Part shown: positions 39,543 to 48,645 of the stretch, piece after piece | How the letters are laid out: each line of letters opens with the position of its first letter | Position numbering within the stretch: position 1 is the first letter of the stretch | Source: Paenibacillus sp. PastM-3 | Lineage (GTDB): Bacteria; Bacillota; Bacilli; Paenibacillales; Paenibacillaceae | DNA length: 64,000 bases | Assembly (NCBI RefSeq): GCF_029893965.1 | Contig: NZ_JARXXP010000001.1 | Location: forward strand, 310,001 to 374,000 | Direction: 5' to 3' | The notes under the pieces: generated by a model | The model's input: the letters and a program-made list of their open reading frames with translations, nothing else | Told to the model about the DNA's origin: nothing | Databases searched by the model: none | Translations under genes and position numbers: made by a program

Positions 39543-40283
39543 CTACATAGCGTTCCGCAGAAACTGCCGGGTACGCTCTTCCTGCGGATTACCGAATACT
39601 TGTTCCGGCGGTCCCTGCTCTACGATTACGCCCTGGTCCATAAAGATGATCCGGTCGCCGACATCTCGCCCGAAGCCCATCTCATGGGTGACAATCAGCA
39701 TCGTCGTGCCGCGGGCAGCCAAATCCTTCATTACATCCAGCACGTCGCGCACACGTTCAGGATCCAGTGCAGAGGTGACTTCATCAAACAGGAGGACCTC
39801 AGGATTCATCACAAGCGACCGGGCAATGGCTACCCGCTGCTGCTGACCGCCCGACAGCTGTGCAGGGTAGCTGTCTGCCTTATCGAGTAAGCCGACCTGA
39901 TCGAGTAAAGCCCGGGCCTGCGGCAGCACCTCGGTCTTCGAACGGCCCTGAACCTTCATTGGAGCGAGCAGCAGATTCTCCATAACCGTCATATGCGGGA
40001 AGAGATTATAGCTTTGAAAAACCATGCCAATACGCTGACGGACCTTTTGAATGGCCTGTGGCGTATATTCGATTTTTTTATCATCTATATACACTTCTCC
40101 TCCGTTGATGCTCTCTAGCCCGTTGATACATCGGAGCAGGGTGCTTTTGCCGGAACCGCTCGGCCCGATAATTACAATAACCTCTTTCGCATGGACGTCA
40201 ATGTCCACACCGCGCAAAATGATGTTTGTGCCATATTGCTTCTGCAGATTACGTATCGACAATTTAGGTTGACTTGTACTCAT
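39543..40283 (-). CDS. Polar amino-acid ABC transporter ATPase (GlnQ type)
   Basis: This 246-residue ATPase has Walker A GPSGSGKS, the signature [15 protein letters not shown], Walker [13 protein letters not shown] and the switch His in LIVTHEMGF. It energises the importer with the two adjacent permeases. The start is ATG behind GGAGGGAACAG. Confidence 0.96.
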   Translation of the reverse strand: MSTSQPKLSIRNLQKQYGTNIILRGVDIDVHAKEVIVIIGPSGSGKSTLLRCINGLESINGGEVYIDDKKIEYTPQAIQKVRQRIGMVFQSYNLFPHMTVMENLLLAPMKVQGRSKTEVLPQARALLDQVGLLDKADSYPAQLSGGQQQRVAIARSLVMNPEVLLFDEVTSALDPERVRDVLDVMKDLAARGTTMLIVTHEMGFGRDVGDRIIFMDQGVIVEQGPPEQVFGNPQEERTRQFLRNAM

Positions 40284-40314
40284 TCTGTTCCCTCCTTCGT
40301 TTGTCAGGGGCCGG

Positions 40315-41226
40315 TTACGGCCGCGGAATCATCTGCATAGGGTCGAGATCGCCGGCCTGCGGCATGTATTCCTCAATCAGTGACTTGAAATAATCCTCTT
40401 TACGCATCTGCTCAAGTGCGCCATTAACAAAATCCAGCATGTCGGCCTCATTTTTACGCACTCCAAGCGCCATTGGAGCAAAAGCCACCTGCTCGCCTAC
40501 AATAGTGTAATCCGTCGAAGTCTTAACAAATTCAGACATAAGAACAGCGTCGTGAAACATAGCATCAGCCCGCCCGTCCTTGAGTGCGCGAAAAGCGTCG
40601 GCATTACTTTCGATTTTGATTTGTTTGGCTGTCGGTACATTTTCATCAAGATAAGTAGAGCCTGTAGAGCCTTTAATCACGATAACGGTCTTGCCTGCGA
40701 GATCCGGAATAGTAGTGATGCCACTGTCCTTCTTCACGACCGTAACTACACCGCCGTCGAAGAAGTTGGTAGAGAAATCAAGCTGCTGCTTTCTTTCTTC
40801 GGTGACACCAAGCGTTGCTGCGATGAAGTCGATTTTGTTCGAGTCGAGATAAGGAATCCGGTTTGTTGCATTGACTGGCACGAATTCAACAGCATTTGCA
40901 TCACCAAAAGCGTACTCGGCAATCTTCTTGACGACTCCGATTTCATACCCTGCGTTTTTTCCGTTTTCGTCCAGATAACCGAGTGGCGGATAGTCTACCT
41001 TCACGCCTACACGCAGCTTGCCGCGTTCCTTGACGGATGAAGGAGGTACAGGCACATCGGCGGAAAGCGTAGCTGCGGTACTCTGATTATTTCCAGCATT
41101 GTTGGCATTAACTGCTCCACCTGCTTCATTATTCTGATTGCCGCAGCCAGCTGCGAATAACGTCACTGCCATAGACACCATCAGCATCCATTTGCTCATT
41201 CCTGACTTGCGCACCAAGTTTTTCAT
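40315..41226 (-). CDS. Amino-acid-binding lipoprotein of ABC transporter
   Basis: This is a family 3 solute-binding protein anchored by a lipid (lipobox FAAGC). An Asn/Ala-rich linker follows, then the bilobed domain starting about residue 65 ([20 protein letters not shown]). It contains [20 protein letters not shown], the conserved family-3 segment. Genes for ATPase and permeases follow directly. In this operon it may capture a fructosyl amino acid rather than a free amino acid, which is inference. Confidence 0.93.
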   Translation of the reverse strand: MKNLVRKSGMSKWMLMVSMAVTLFAAGCGNQNNEAGGAVNANNAGNNQSTAATLSADVPVPPSSVKERGKLRVGVKVDYPPLGYLDENGKNAGYEIGVVKKIAEYAFGDANAVEFVPVNATNRIPYLDSNKIDFIAATLGVTEERKQQLDFSTNFFDGGVVTVVKKDSGITTIPDLAGKTVIVIKGSTGSTYLDENVPTAKQIKIESNADAFRALKDGRADAMFHDAVLMSEFVKTSTDYTIVGEQVAFAPMALGVRKNEADMLDFVNGALEQMRKEDYFKSLIEEYMPQAGDLDPMQMIPRP

Positions 41227-41322
41227 TCTCCATCCCCGCTTTCATTCGCTCATAATTTGGTATCTGACTTCGTAATCCTCCGCTCCGCTGAAGCGTTCGA
41301 AAGTTGTTAAGCTCCTTTTTTC

Positions 41323-41751
41323 CTACTCGCCTATTACCTGAATGTATACCTTACGGCTCTTCGGCCCGTCGAATTCCGCCAAGTAGACATCCTGTGCATC
41401 ACCGGAAACCATCCGGCCGTCTTGAACGACGAACAGGCAGCTGTTGCCGGAGATCATGGATTTGAGATGTGACGGGGAGTTGCTGCCGGTTGCCCCGTAT
41501 GAAGGAAGGAAGTGAGCATGCGCGTAAGGGAAATCCTTCGGCGCGATCCGTTCAAGCAGCTCTTCGATATCCGTCTCCACGCATTCCAGCCCTTCGTTTA
41601 CCATAATGCCCGTCGTGGTGTGGGCGGAGATAACAGCTGCAATCCCGTTCTGCACACCGCAATCCGCGATAAAGGACCGTATTTCCTCAGTGATCTTGAT
41701 CATCTGGAACTCTGCTTCAGACCGGAGGACAAGTGTTTTTAGTTTAACCAT
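41323..41751 (-). CDS. YjbQ/UPF0047 family protein
   Basis: This 142-residue protein has the family signature (VISAHTTTGIMVNEGLE) with conserved His and the ending WQ-like VYLAEFDGPKSRKVYIQVIG. Members are described as secondary thiamine-phosphate synthase-like enzymes of uncertain physiological role. It overlaps the amidohydrolase gene by 13 bases, and the two probably act together in this operon. Confidence 0.85.
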   Translation of the reverse strand: MVKLKTLVLRSEAEFQMIKITEEIRSFIADCGVQNGIAAVISAHTTTGIMVNEGLECVETDIEELLERIAPKDFPYAHAHFLPSYGATGSNSPSHLKSMISGNSCLFVVQDGRMVSGDAQDVYLAEFDGPKSRKVYIQVIGE

Positions 41752-42611
41752 GGCCGTTCATTCCCCCTTTCACCAATAAAGACCTGTGCATTGCCTCCAA
41801 GAATTTTCGCAAGTGTCTTCGGTCTGAATTCCATCGCATTCAGCGCTGGCAGCAACCGTTTTGCCTTGAAGCGGGGGGTGTTCGTACCGAACATGACCTT
41901 ATCATTCAAGTTCCGCTCAATCCAGAGCGGGCCCATGGTTGTTTTGAACACCTGCTTATAGAAATCCAGAGCGTTATCCATATGAAGCAGTGAGGTATCA
42001 GTAAAGACATTCGGATATTTAAGCAGGAGCATAACCGTATCATTCACCCATGGCCATCCAAAGTGGGCGAGACACATGCGCAGGTCTGGGTACGCGATTG
42101 CGACTTCCTCAAAGTTCAGCGGGTGCGAGTACTTTGCAGGCGCATCCGGCTCCCAGCTCATGCCAGCGTGGAAAAGAATCGGCTTGTTATGCTGGATGCA
42201 CAGCTCATAAATCGGTTTCATTATGTCGTCCTGAGGATAAAATTTCTGCTTGGAGGGGTTCAGCTTCACTCCCTTTAATCCAAGCACCTGGAATGCGTGG
42301 TCCAGCACTTCGATGGCATCACTGCGATGTGGATCGACGCTGGCGAAACCGATGAATCTCTCCGGGGCGAGATCAACGATTTGTTTAACTTCCTCGTTGG
42401 AGACAATCCAGCCTCCGCTTTGCGTGGTCAAATCAAGTGGGAGCAGAATAGAGCGGTCGATTCCGTTATAGTCCATTTCCTGAAGCACGGATTCGATAGG
42501 GCTGGGAGATTGTTTAAACACCCCGAACTGCTCCTTACGGTAATTCAGTTTCTCTTTATCCTCGCTAATCGCTTTATAAAAAATCGGATGAGTATGAACA
42601 TCAATAATCAA
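41739..42611 (-). CDS. Amidohydrolase-family (TIM-barrel metal hydrolase) protein
   Basis: The protein begins IIDVHTHP, with the HxH metal motif, and has further histidines in KPILFHAGMSW and RMCLAHFGWPW, as in the amidohydrolase-2 family (decarboxylases, lactonases, deacetylases). The usual C-terminal Asp (GSDxP) is Asn here (FGTNTPRFK), which could alter or remove metal catalysis. It starts at TTG behind GGAAAGGCGG. It follows the kinase gene by 38 bases. The substrate is unknown; hydrolysis of a modified fructosamine is possible. Confidence 0.85.
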   Translation of the reverse strand: MIIDVHTHPIFYKAISEDKEKLNYRKEQFGVFKQSPSPIESVLQEMDYNGIDRSILLPLDLTTQSGGWIVSNEEVKQIVDLAPERFIGFASVDPHRSDAIEVLDHAFQVLGLKGVKLNPSKQKFYPQDDIMKPIYELCIQHNKPILFHAGMSWEPDAPAKYSHPLNFEEVAIAYPDLRMCLAHFGWPWVNDTVMLLLKYPNVFTDTSLLHMDNALDFYKQVFKTTMGPLWIERNLNDKVMFGTNTPRFKAKRLLPALNAMEFRPKTLAKILGGNAQVFIGERGNERPWLN

Positions 42612-42649
42612 CGGATTATTCCGCCTTTCCTCCGGATTAGATTCTCCGG

Positions 42650-43435
42650 TTAGTAGGGTGTAAACTTGGATACGACTCCGGCAGCAGTTCGGGCTCCCAG
42701 CTTAAGTGATTCCTGAATAGTCCAACCGCTAAGCTGACCATACATGAAACCTGCACAGAACGAATCTCCCGCACCTACCGTATTGACTACCTTGGCTGGT
42801 TCGATGCTTTCCCGGTAGAAGTTTTCGCCGTCAAAAGCGATGCTTCCCTGCTCCCCGAGTGTTACGACGACAACTTTCGGACCTAGCGCATGCGCCCAGC
42901 GTATAAATGATTCCATTTCGTTGTCTTCCTGAATATAAGAGAAAAATGCATAATCGGTATGGGGCAGAACCGGCTCCGAAATCTCACGTTTGGTGCGCGT
43001 AGAGAAGTCATAGATAATCTGAATGCCTTGTCTGCGGAGCTCAGCGAGATGGTGGTTGATCCGGCCTGATAAATTGGTGTGGATGGCCTGGTACTGAAGA
43101 ATGAATGAAAGATCGTCTTCGTTTAAGGAGAAGGATTCCATGACGCCTTCTACTTTCTCTTTGTGTACTCTGTCGTTACCGTTCAACTCCATGCGGAAGA
43201 TGGCGGTATGCCCCCCCTCCCTAGTATGCATGTGGGTAACATCAACCCGCTCCTCACGGAGTTTGTCGAGCATTAGCGAACCATAGGAATCGTTGCCGAC
43301 GACACTGACCATGGATGTATCAGCACCTAATCGGCTCATGTGAATGACAAAATCTACACTGTTTCCCGTCGGATAATACCGGTCTAAATTTTCATACACG
43401 TCTATGCAACAAAACCCAACCCCTGCAACCCGCAT
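42650..43435 (-). CDS. frlD: PfkB-family fructosamine 6-kinase (FrlD/FraD-like)
   Basis: This 261-residue kinase would phosphorylate the Amadori compound at C6 of the sugar. Signatures are the N-terminal VGFCCIDVYENL, PTGNSVDFVIHMSRLG, and the ATP/catalytic motif NTVGAGDSFCAGFMYG with the catalytic Asp. The start is the ATG of RVAGVG, behind GGGGGG; a longer open frame has no ribosome site. It is the first gene of the long operon ending at frlB. Its promoter region carries a long inverted repeat. Confidence 0.9.
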   Translation of the reverse strand: MRVAGVGFCCIDVYENLDRYYPTGNSVDFVIHMSRLGADTSMVSVVGNDSYGSLMLDKLREERVDVTHMHTREGGHTAIFRMELNGNDRVHKEKVEGVMESFSLNEDDLSFILQYQAIHTNLSGRINHHLAELRRQGIQIIYDFSTRTKREISEPVLPHTDYAFFSYIQEDNEMESFIRWAHALGPKVVVVTLGEQGSIAFDGENFYRESIEPAKVVNTVGAGDSFCAGFMYGQLSGWTIQESLKLGARTAAGVVSKFTPY

Positions 43436-43458
43436 ATTTTCCCCCCAATCCTTGTTAG

Positions 43459-43506
43459 ACAACATATAAATCAATATTGTATATGTTGTTATAATATATT
43501 GTATAC
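43459..43506. promoter_or_regulatory. Inverted repeat and GntR operator-like site before frlD
   Basis: ACAACATATA (43459-43468) and TATATGTTGT (43480-43489) are perfect 10-base inverted repeats 11 bases apart. The right arm runs into TTATAATATATTGTATA. The word GTTGTYATA is shared with sites before frlB and before the GntR gene, as expected for one regulator. Confidence 0.6.
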
Positions 43507-43834
43507 CATCATAGAACGATCAAGTCAACAAAAATATCAAATGTAAATGCTTTCTTCGTGTAATATATGTGTTACATTGCAGATAATCGCTTTATTTTAT
43601 GTGCGGAGTAGAAAATAATGTTATATTATCTAACGTGTTTTTACTGAAGACTAATTTAACTTCTGCATTTACGTCCTTGAATCCAAATCTGTTCACGAAT
43701 TAAAACTTCTATTGCAGAAGTCGGTTAAATGCATATTTATGCTTTCTATATTTGGCTGTAACGGGAGTGTATTGCGGTGTTGCAAGTATTTGATCTTCAA
43801 TTTGAAAAATGAAAAATATGGATGGAAAGCAAAA
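43507..43834. other. Intergenic region without a gene
   Basis: About 330 AT-rich bases lie between the frlD promoter region and the terminator of the GntR gene. I see no open frame with a ribosome site and no stable structure. Confidence 0.6.
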
Positions 43835-43862
43835 AGCCCCACCTGTTTCCAAGAGGGGCTGC
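43826..43862 (-). terminator. Terminator of the first GntR gene
   Basis: On the minus strand AGCCCC and GGGGCT form a stem extended by CTTGGAAACAGG across a short loop, followed by TTTTTGCTTT, 20 bases after the gntR stop. Confidence 0.85.
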
Positions 43863-43881
43863 AGCAGATCTCAGGCGGGTT

Positions 43882-44622
43882 CTAGACCGGGCCGCGTTTG
43901 CCAGTATTGATGGTAAAGATAACTTTACTGGCCACATAGATCGATTGTGAGTAATGGAGGGGCCGGTCCTGGTCGTCGTAGCTGACCTTGTCAAGCTGAT
44001 AAAGCGGGGTTCCACGGTCACAATGGAAGAGGCTGCATTCAAATTCTGTTGCCAGTATGACTTCCAGCGTTTTCTCGGAATACGTAGGTTCAATATCATA
44101 ACGCTTCTTCATAACTTGATAGGTGGATATCGAATCACCTATGTATTTCTCAAAGTCTGGCATCAGACCCAGATTAAAATACGAGAGCTCAATAATAAAA
44201 GGCTGATTATCAATAAACAGCAGCCGCTGCAGCTTCAGCACCGGATCGCCGGGTTCGATGCGGAATGTCTCTGCCAGCTTCTCGTCAGCAGGAATCACTA
44301 AATTCGATAAAATTTGCACGCTTGGTGTTTTGCCTGAAGCCGTCGTCATGTCAGAGAAGCTGCCGACATAAATCAACTCCCGTTTTTCTTTTAATTCTCG
44401 CACATAGCTGCCTTTGCCCTGCTGGCTGTGCAGTACACCCTCCTCTACTAGGTCGGTGATCGCCCTGCGCACAGTGATGCGGCTCACACCGTACGTGCTT
44501 CCGATTTCGGCTTCAGGAGGCAGCTTCTGCCCCGGTTTGTATACGCCTTTCTGAATATCCTCTTTAATGATCTGCTTTAATTGCAGGTAAAGCGGACTTT
44601 GATTGGATACATTTAATTTCAT
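43882..44622 (-). CDS. frlR: GntR/HutC-family regulator (FrlR-like)
   Basis: This 246-residue repressor has an N-terminal winged helix (LPPEAEIGSTYGVSRITVRR) and a UTRA effector domain (about 85-240). Family members bind phosphorylated sugars or fructosamines. The ATG follows AAAGGAG. It sits between the two fructosamine operons, and matching operator words occur before its own start, before frlD and before frlB, so it probably controls these. Confidence 0.9.
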   Translation of the reverse strand: MKLNVSNQSPLYLQLKQIIKEDIQKGVYKPGQKLPPEAEIGSTYGVSRITVRRAITDLVEEGVLHSQQGKGSYVRELKEKRELIYVGSFSDMTTASGKTPSVQILSNLVIPADEKLAETFRIEPGDPVLKLQRLLFIDNQPFIIELSYFNLGLMPDFEKYIGDSISTYQVMKKRYDIEPTYSEKTLEVILATEFECSLFHCDRGTPLYQLDKVSYDDQDRPLHYSQSIYVASKVIFTINTGKRGPV

Positions 44623-44663
44623 ACTTTGACTCCTTTAGTGGCCTAATCATCTCACGTTTAACA

Positions 44664-44693
44664 CATCATATGTTGTCATATATAATGTTTATG
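44664..44693. promoter_or_regulatory. GntR operator-like site before the first gntR gene
   Basis: ACATCATATGTTGTCATATA is nearly palindromic around CATATG and continues AATGTTTA. It shares GTTGTYATA with two other sites in the island, which suggests autoregulation. Confidence 0.5.
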
Positions 44694-44774
44694 GTTTGTT
44701 ATTATAGTACCATACCACGCCTCTGTTAGAAAATGCTATACCTTTTTCTTACTGAAGCTTAGTAAGCAGCCCTA

Positions 44775-44854
44775 TGTACTCGAATAACCGGAGAATTGGG
44801 CCTCCGTGAAGGTAAGTACCCACTGTACACGAAAAACCGAGTACAATAGGCCTC
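44775..44854 (+). repeat. Imperfect 30-base direct repeat
   Basis: Words beginning TGTACTCGAATAACCG (44775) and TGTACACGAAAAACCG (44824), both ending in GGCCTC, are 49 bases apart and about three-quarters identical. They lie in the gap beyond the terminator of the cupin gene. No function is apparent. Confidence 0.5.
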
Positions 44855-44862
44855 TTCAGAGG

Positions 44863-44904
44863 AAAAAAGCGTCCCGGAAGCCATTACATAGCTTCTTGGA
44901 ACGC
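44863..44904 (-). terminator. Terminator of the second fructosamine operon
   Basis: On the minus strand GCGTTCCAAGAAGC pairs with GCTTCCGGGACGC (mismatches in the middle), followed by TTTTTT. It lies about 40 bases after the cupin-like gene. Confidence 0.8.
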
Positions 44905-44941
44905 CCCTTGACAGGTTAAATGTAAGTTTACAGTTAAAGCC

Positions 44942-45355
44942 TTACCTATTCCAAATCTTCCGTGCTCTGGACTGTACATCTGCCAGCTCGGACTCGGATA
45001 ACTCACAGTACTCGCTGTTGTCCACCGACGTATCCGCATGTTGTACATAAGCGAGTTTGGCATCTTTTTCGACAATCGTATAAAACCAGGTGTTCTTCGG
45101 GACATTAAACACCTTGCCGATTTCCATTTCGATCAGGTCAATACTGAATTTGTCATCCTTACGGTCCGCTACAAGCAGTATGGTTCTGCCGTGAACCGGA
45201 ATAAATTGTTCGTCCGTCTCCAAATGAACCTCCAACCGGTGAATGCCGTCGATATCATTATCAGGCTTCCAATTCTTGATACAGACGAGCCATTCTTTAT
45301 TTTTATAAACACATTGAATGCCTACCCCGTCATACTCATATATATCAGCCTTCAT
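44942..45355 (-). CDS. Small cupin-like protein of unknown function
   Basis: This 137-residue protein is rich in beta-strand-like stretches and contains HGRTILLVADR and KVFNVPKNTWFYTIVEK, reminiscent of a single cupin barrel. Clear metal-binding histidines are not seen. It is the last gene of the operon with the FrlC-like epimerase, Dcu carrier and kinase, so a role in sugar isomerisation or sensing is plausible. I do not recognise a named family. Confidence 0.7.
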   Translation of the reverse strand: MKADIYEYDGVGIQCVYKNKEWLVCIKNWKPDNDIDGIHRLEVHLETDEQFIPVHGRTILLVADRKDDKFSIDLIEMEIGKVFNVPKNTWFYTIVEKDAKLAYVQHADTSVDNSEYCELSESELADVQSRARKIWNR

Positions 45356-45412
45356 CCTGAATCCCTCACCTCATGAATGATTATCCTGCAAGAATACGGA
45401 GATGCCTTCCGG

Positions 45413-46243
45413 TTATCCGAACTGCTTTTGGAACCAGCTCAGTGAATCCTTCATTGCCTGCTCGGGTTCAAGCACATATCTGCGGTCAAGCAACTCCAGG
45501 CCCAGATACCCCTTGTATCCGCTGTTGTTCAGTGCCTGCAACGCTTCATCCAGCGGCAGCTTGCCTTCACCCGGCACGAGATGTCCGCCAGGATTGCCGT
45601 CCACGAAATGTACATAAGCCAAATTATCGCCGAGTTCCCGGATGAAATCGTGGATTGTATCTTTTCCCGTCACTGCCATGACATCTGTATCCGCCAGTCC
45701 CTTCAGGTTCGGGCTGCCCACTTCCCGGATCATTTTCGCAATATGCTCAGCGCTGTTAAACACATGGGTAGAAAAAGACGTGAATGCTTCCACGGGTAAG
45801 TAAACCCCTTCTTTCTCTGCAGTTTTGCAGATTTCCCCAATGGATTCCCTGCACCATTTCCACATATCCGACTCGTCTTCGTCCAAATAAGCAAGACCTG
45901 TAGTCAACAGCATCTGATTACAATCGAGCTCTACAGCTGCTTCAATATGACGCTTGAAAAACTCCACGCTCGCCTTGCGGTACACCGGATCAGGATGGCT
46001 GACGCTGATGGGATACACGCTTTGCTCAGGCGTAAAACAAATAACGTTAAGGCTTCTGTCTTTAATGCTTTGCTTCAAATCCCGAATACTCTGCGGTGTG
46101 TAATAATCCAGGTGAAAGTGAGGTCCGGACGCCCATAATTCAATGTTTTTAAACCCGAGCCGGGCTACTGAATCCAGAAAATAACTCAGTGAATAACGTT
46201 TGTAATGAAAGTTCGCAGCAGCAATCTGATCAATTTTAATCAT
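45413..46243 (-). CDS. FrlC-like sugar isomerase/epimerase
   Basis: This 276-residue TIM-barrel protein of the AP-endonuclease-2/xylose-isomerase superfamily resembles FrlC, which converts psicosyl-lysine to fructosyl-lysine (3-epimerase). Matching elements are RLGFKNIELWASGPHFH, VICFTPEQSVYPI, YVHFVDGNPGGHLVPGEGKL and YLGLELLDRRYV, with metal ligands Glu, Asp, His and Glu in the usual positions. The ATG follows AAGGAGG. In the operon with a fructosamine kinase it would widen the range of usable ketosamines. Confidence 0.8.
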   Translation of the reverse strand: MIKIDQIAAANFHYKRYSLSYFLDSVARLGFKNIELWASGPHFHLDYYTPQSIRDLKQSIKDRSLNVICFTPEQSVYPISVSHPDPVYRKASVEFFKRHIEAAVELDCNQMLLTTGLAYLDEDESDMWKWCRESIGEICKTAEKEGVYLPVEAFTSFSTHVFNSAEHIAKMIREVGSPNLKGLADTDVMAVTGKDTIHDFIRELGDNLAYVHFVDGNPGGHLVPGEGKLPLDEALQALNNSGYKGYLGLELLDRRYVLEPEQAMKDSLSWFQKQFG

Positions 46244-46283
46244 AGTTATAATTCCTCCTTGTGGTGGTTAACGATTTTTCTGC

Positions 46284-47606
46284 TTAGGTTATGATGTTAC
46301 CCAGAAGTGTTGCTGTGACAACTGAAACTACGGTGTTAATCATTCCGGGCGTCATGAAGCTGTGATTCAGCACATATTTGCCAATTTTGGTCGTACCTGC
46401 GGTATCAAAAGAGATGGCTGCAAGGCATTGGGCAGATACGGGCAGGAAAAAGTTAGCGTTGACGGCCATCCATGCCCCTACGATGATATAGGTCGGCAAA
46501 TCGAGCGCAATGGAGATCGGGATCATGATCAAGGTTGTTGCACCTTGGCTGGTTACTAGTGCGGCAACGATAAACATAATTACGGCGAGCATCCAAGGCT
46601 GACCGTTTACAATCGTGGTTACATGCTCCTGGATAAATTCGGTTTGTCCGCCGATAAAGGTACTGCTCATCCAGGCCAGACCGAATGCACAGACCATAGC
46701 CAGCGCCCCTGCGCGGAAAATAGAACCGTTCAGGATAGATTCGATCGCCGGGCGACAGAAGATAATGATCAGGGAAGCGCAGACAAGCATGACGATCTCG
46801 ATAGTGTATGCCATTGACAACACCGTTGTTTTACCGTCTGCCGTCCAGGATGGACGCAGCTCGCTGAATAAGCCCAGGACAATAATGGACACAACGCCCA
46901 GAAGGAACAAGAGGACCGCGGTTTTTGCGCCTTTTTTTGGCGCTTTTTTTTGTTCAGGCTGTTCTTCGGCAATGTTTTCCGTGAGACCTTCGGCAAGTCT
47001 GCGCGAATATTCAGGATCTTCCGCCAGCTCTTTCCCTTTGCGGATCGTCAGGAACGCGCTCGTTATGACTCCCAAGAGTGTAGAAGGAATGGCAATCAGC
47101 AGAATAGCGCCGAGATCGACACCGAAGGGTGCCATAAGACCCAGCATTGCGGCAGTCGCCGCAGATACTGGTGAACAAGTGATAGCTTGCTGGGAAGCAA
47201 TAATACTGTTAGAGATAGGCCGCTCAGGCCGGATGCCACTGTCAATAGCCAGCTTGTTAATAATCGGGAGCAGACTGTAGACGACATGTCCCGTGCCAGA
47301 CAGAAAGGTGAATAACCAGGAGATTATAGGAGCGACAATGGTGATATTTTTAGGCGATTTGTGCAGCGTTTTTTCTGCAACCTGGACGAGAAAATTCAGA
47401 CCACCGGAAGACTGAAGTGCTGAAGCTGCCAGTACCACCGCCAAGATGATGAGCATGACGTCTACGGGAGGTGAAGCAGGCTGCACATGGAAAATAAACA
47501 CGAAGATCGCTACACCCACACCACCGAGCAGGCCCATGAACACATCGCCGACTCTAGCGCCAAAGAAAATAAGTAAAAAGATGATCAAGAGTTCAAACCA
47601 GAACAT
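46284..47606 (-). CDS. Dcu-family carrier (DcuA/DcuB/FraA-like)
   Basis: This 440-residue protein has about 11-12 helices and typical Dcu segments (LSGTGHVVYSLLPIINKLAI, RPERPISNSIIASQQAITCS, SPVSAATAAMLGLMAPFGV). Dcu proteins exchange C4-dicarboxylates. The Salmonella fructose-asparagine carrier FraA also belongs to this family. Located beside fructosamine kinase and deglycase genes, it is either a fructosyl-aspartate/asparagine importer or an exporter of fumarate/succinate formed by AspA. A cre site lies upstream. Confidence 0.88.
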   Translation of the reverse strand: MFWFELLIIFLLIFFGARVGDVFMGLLGGVGVAIFVFIFHVQPASPPVDVMLIILAVVLAASALQSSGGLNFLVQVAEKTLHKSPKNITIVAPIISWLFTFLSGTGHVVYSLLPIINKLAIDSGIRPERPISNSIIASQQAITCSPVSAATAAMLGLMAPFGVDLGAILLIAIPSTLLGVITSAFLTIRKGKELAEDPEYSRRLAEGLTENIAEEQPEQKKAPKKGAKTAVLLFLLGVVSIIVLGLFSELRPSWTADGKTTVLSMAYTIEIVMLVCASLIIIFCRPAIESILNGSIFRAGALAMVCAFGLAWMSSTFIGGQTEFIQEHVTTIVNGQPWMLAVIMFIVAALVTSQGATTLIMIPISIALDLPTYIIVGAWMAVNANFFLPVSAQCLAAISFDTAGTTKIGKYVLNHSFMTPGMINTVVSVVTATLLGNIIT

Positions 47607-47688
47607 AAAAAGTCCCCTTTTTGTGTTTGTACTTTCTTCACCGATCTTTAAGCAGCGTCATCTGTTTGTAATCGCGGCCTCTCTCTTC

Positions 47689-47702
47689 TGAATACGCTTG
47701 CA
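47689..47702. promoter_or_regulatory. cre (CcpA) site
   Basis: TGAATACGCTTGCA fits the consensus TGNAANCGNWNNCA at every fixed position. It lies 83 bases upstream of the Dcu gene start, between it and the kinase gene, so glucose repression of this operon part is likely. Confidence 0.65.
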
Positions 47703-47736
47703 AATTTATATCGTAAGGTGGTATCCCACCAGCCGG

Positions 47737-48606
47737 TCAGACAAGTGGGGTACTGTACCCGAATGCTCCGTTAACCCTGCATATTTTGGCTGCAAACTCT
47801 GCTCCCTTGTCCATACTTGCTTTGATTTGCTGCAAGAGCTCATCTTTGTCTTCAAGTTCGATTTTGTGGTTCCTGGAATTCCGGATCAGCTCAACCAGAA
47901 ATGCCGTTATATAAGAATCTCCAGCTCCCATTGTGTCCAACGCTTCCGTTGAAACGGCCGGCTGGTACAGCCATTGATCGCCGTACAGCGCATAGGAACC
48001 TTCTTCGCCTACTGTTCCGACTACAAGTCTGGCACCCAGATGCTGTGCCTTACGCATCTCCCGCTCCCGCTCCTCTGCCGTTATATGGCTGCAGGACAGA
48101 AAAGCAATATCTATATGAGGACATACCTGCTGCAGATAATCGTCGTTCCAGCGGACGGAGAAATCGTAAGAAATGGTGACGCCGCTCTCCTTAAGAACGG
48201 ACAGATCTTGTTCAATGTAACTGTTCAGACTCGTATGAATCACAGCGAACTGTTTCACGTATTCCAGATCGTCGCCAGTGAACTCCCATGCCTTTTCATT
48301 AGCAATGCCGCCTTTATTTGACCCCAGGAATTTGCGGTCGCCATTCTCCAGTGTAACCCGGGCATATCCGTTTTCCCCTTCATAGCTGCGGCTGTGGCTG
48401 TGGTCAATCTTCATTTCGTCCAGTACCTCTTGAATATACCGGGCTACTACATCACTGCCGAATTTTCCCAGGTAGGCGGATTCTACCCCGCACATGGTGG
48501 CGTAAGCACTGAAATTCAAGGCATTACCACCGGGGTACATAATGTCCTGGTGGACATATTTATCCACTACATTGTCGCCGATACCTATTACTTTAAATGA
48601 GTTCAT
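47737..48606 (-). CDS. PfkB-family fructosamine kinase (second copy)
   Basis: This 289-residue PfkB kinase has VIGIGDNVVDKYVHQDIMYP, GGNALNFSAYATMCG and the catalytic motif LDTMGAGDSYITAFLVE. It is clearly a paralog of the kinase at 42650 but well diverged. I choose the ATG eight bases after GGGGGG. It precedes the Dcu gene and follows the damaged deglycase gene, so the intact order was deglycase-kinase-carrier-epimerase-cupin. Confidence 0.9.
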   Translation of the reverse strand: MNSFKVIGIGDNVVDKYVHQDIMYPGGNALNFSAYATMCGVESAYLGKFGSDVVARYIQEVLDEMKIDHSHSRSYEGENGYARVTLENGDRKFLGSNKGGIANEKAWEFTGDDLEYVKQFAVIHTSLNSYIEQDLSVLKESGVTISYDFSVRWNDDYLQQVCPHIDIAFLSCSHITAEEREREMRKAQHLGARLVVGTVGEEGSYALYGDQWLYQPAVSTEALDTMGAGDSYITAFLVELIRNSRNHKIELEDKDELLQQIKASMDKGAEFAAKICRVNGAFGYSTPLV

Positions 48607-48645
48607 CTGCATATCCCCCCTGGATTGCTGCTGAATGCGCAATAA

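Noticed and set aside
43797-44099. Minus-strand frame inside the GntR gene
   Set aside because: It is an out-of-frame shadow of the UTRA domain and runs through the terminator.
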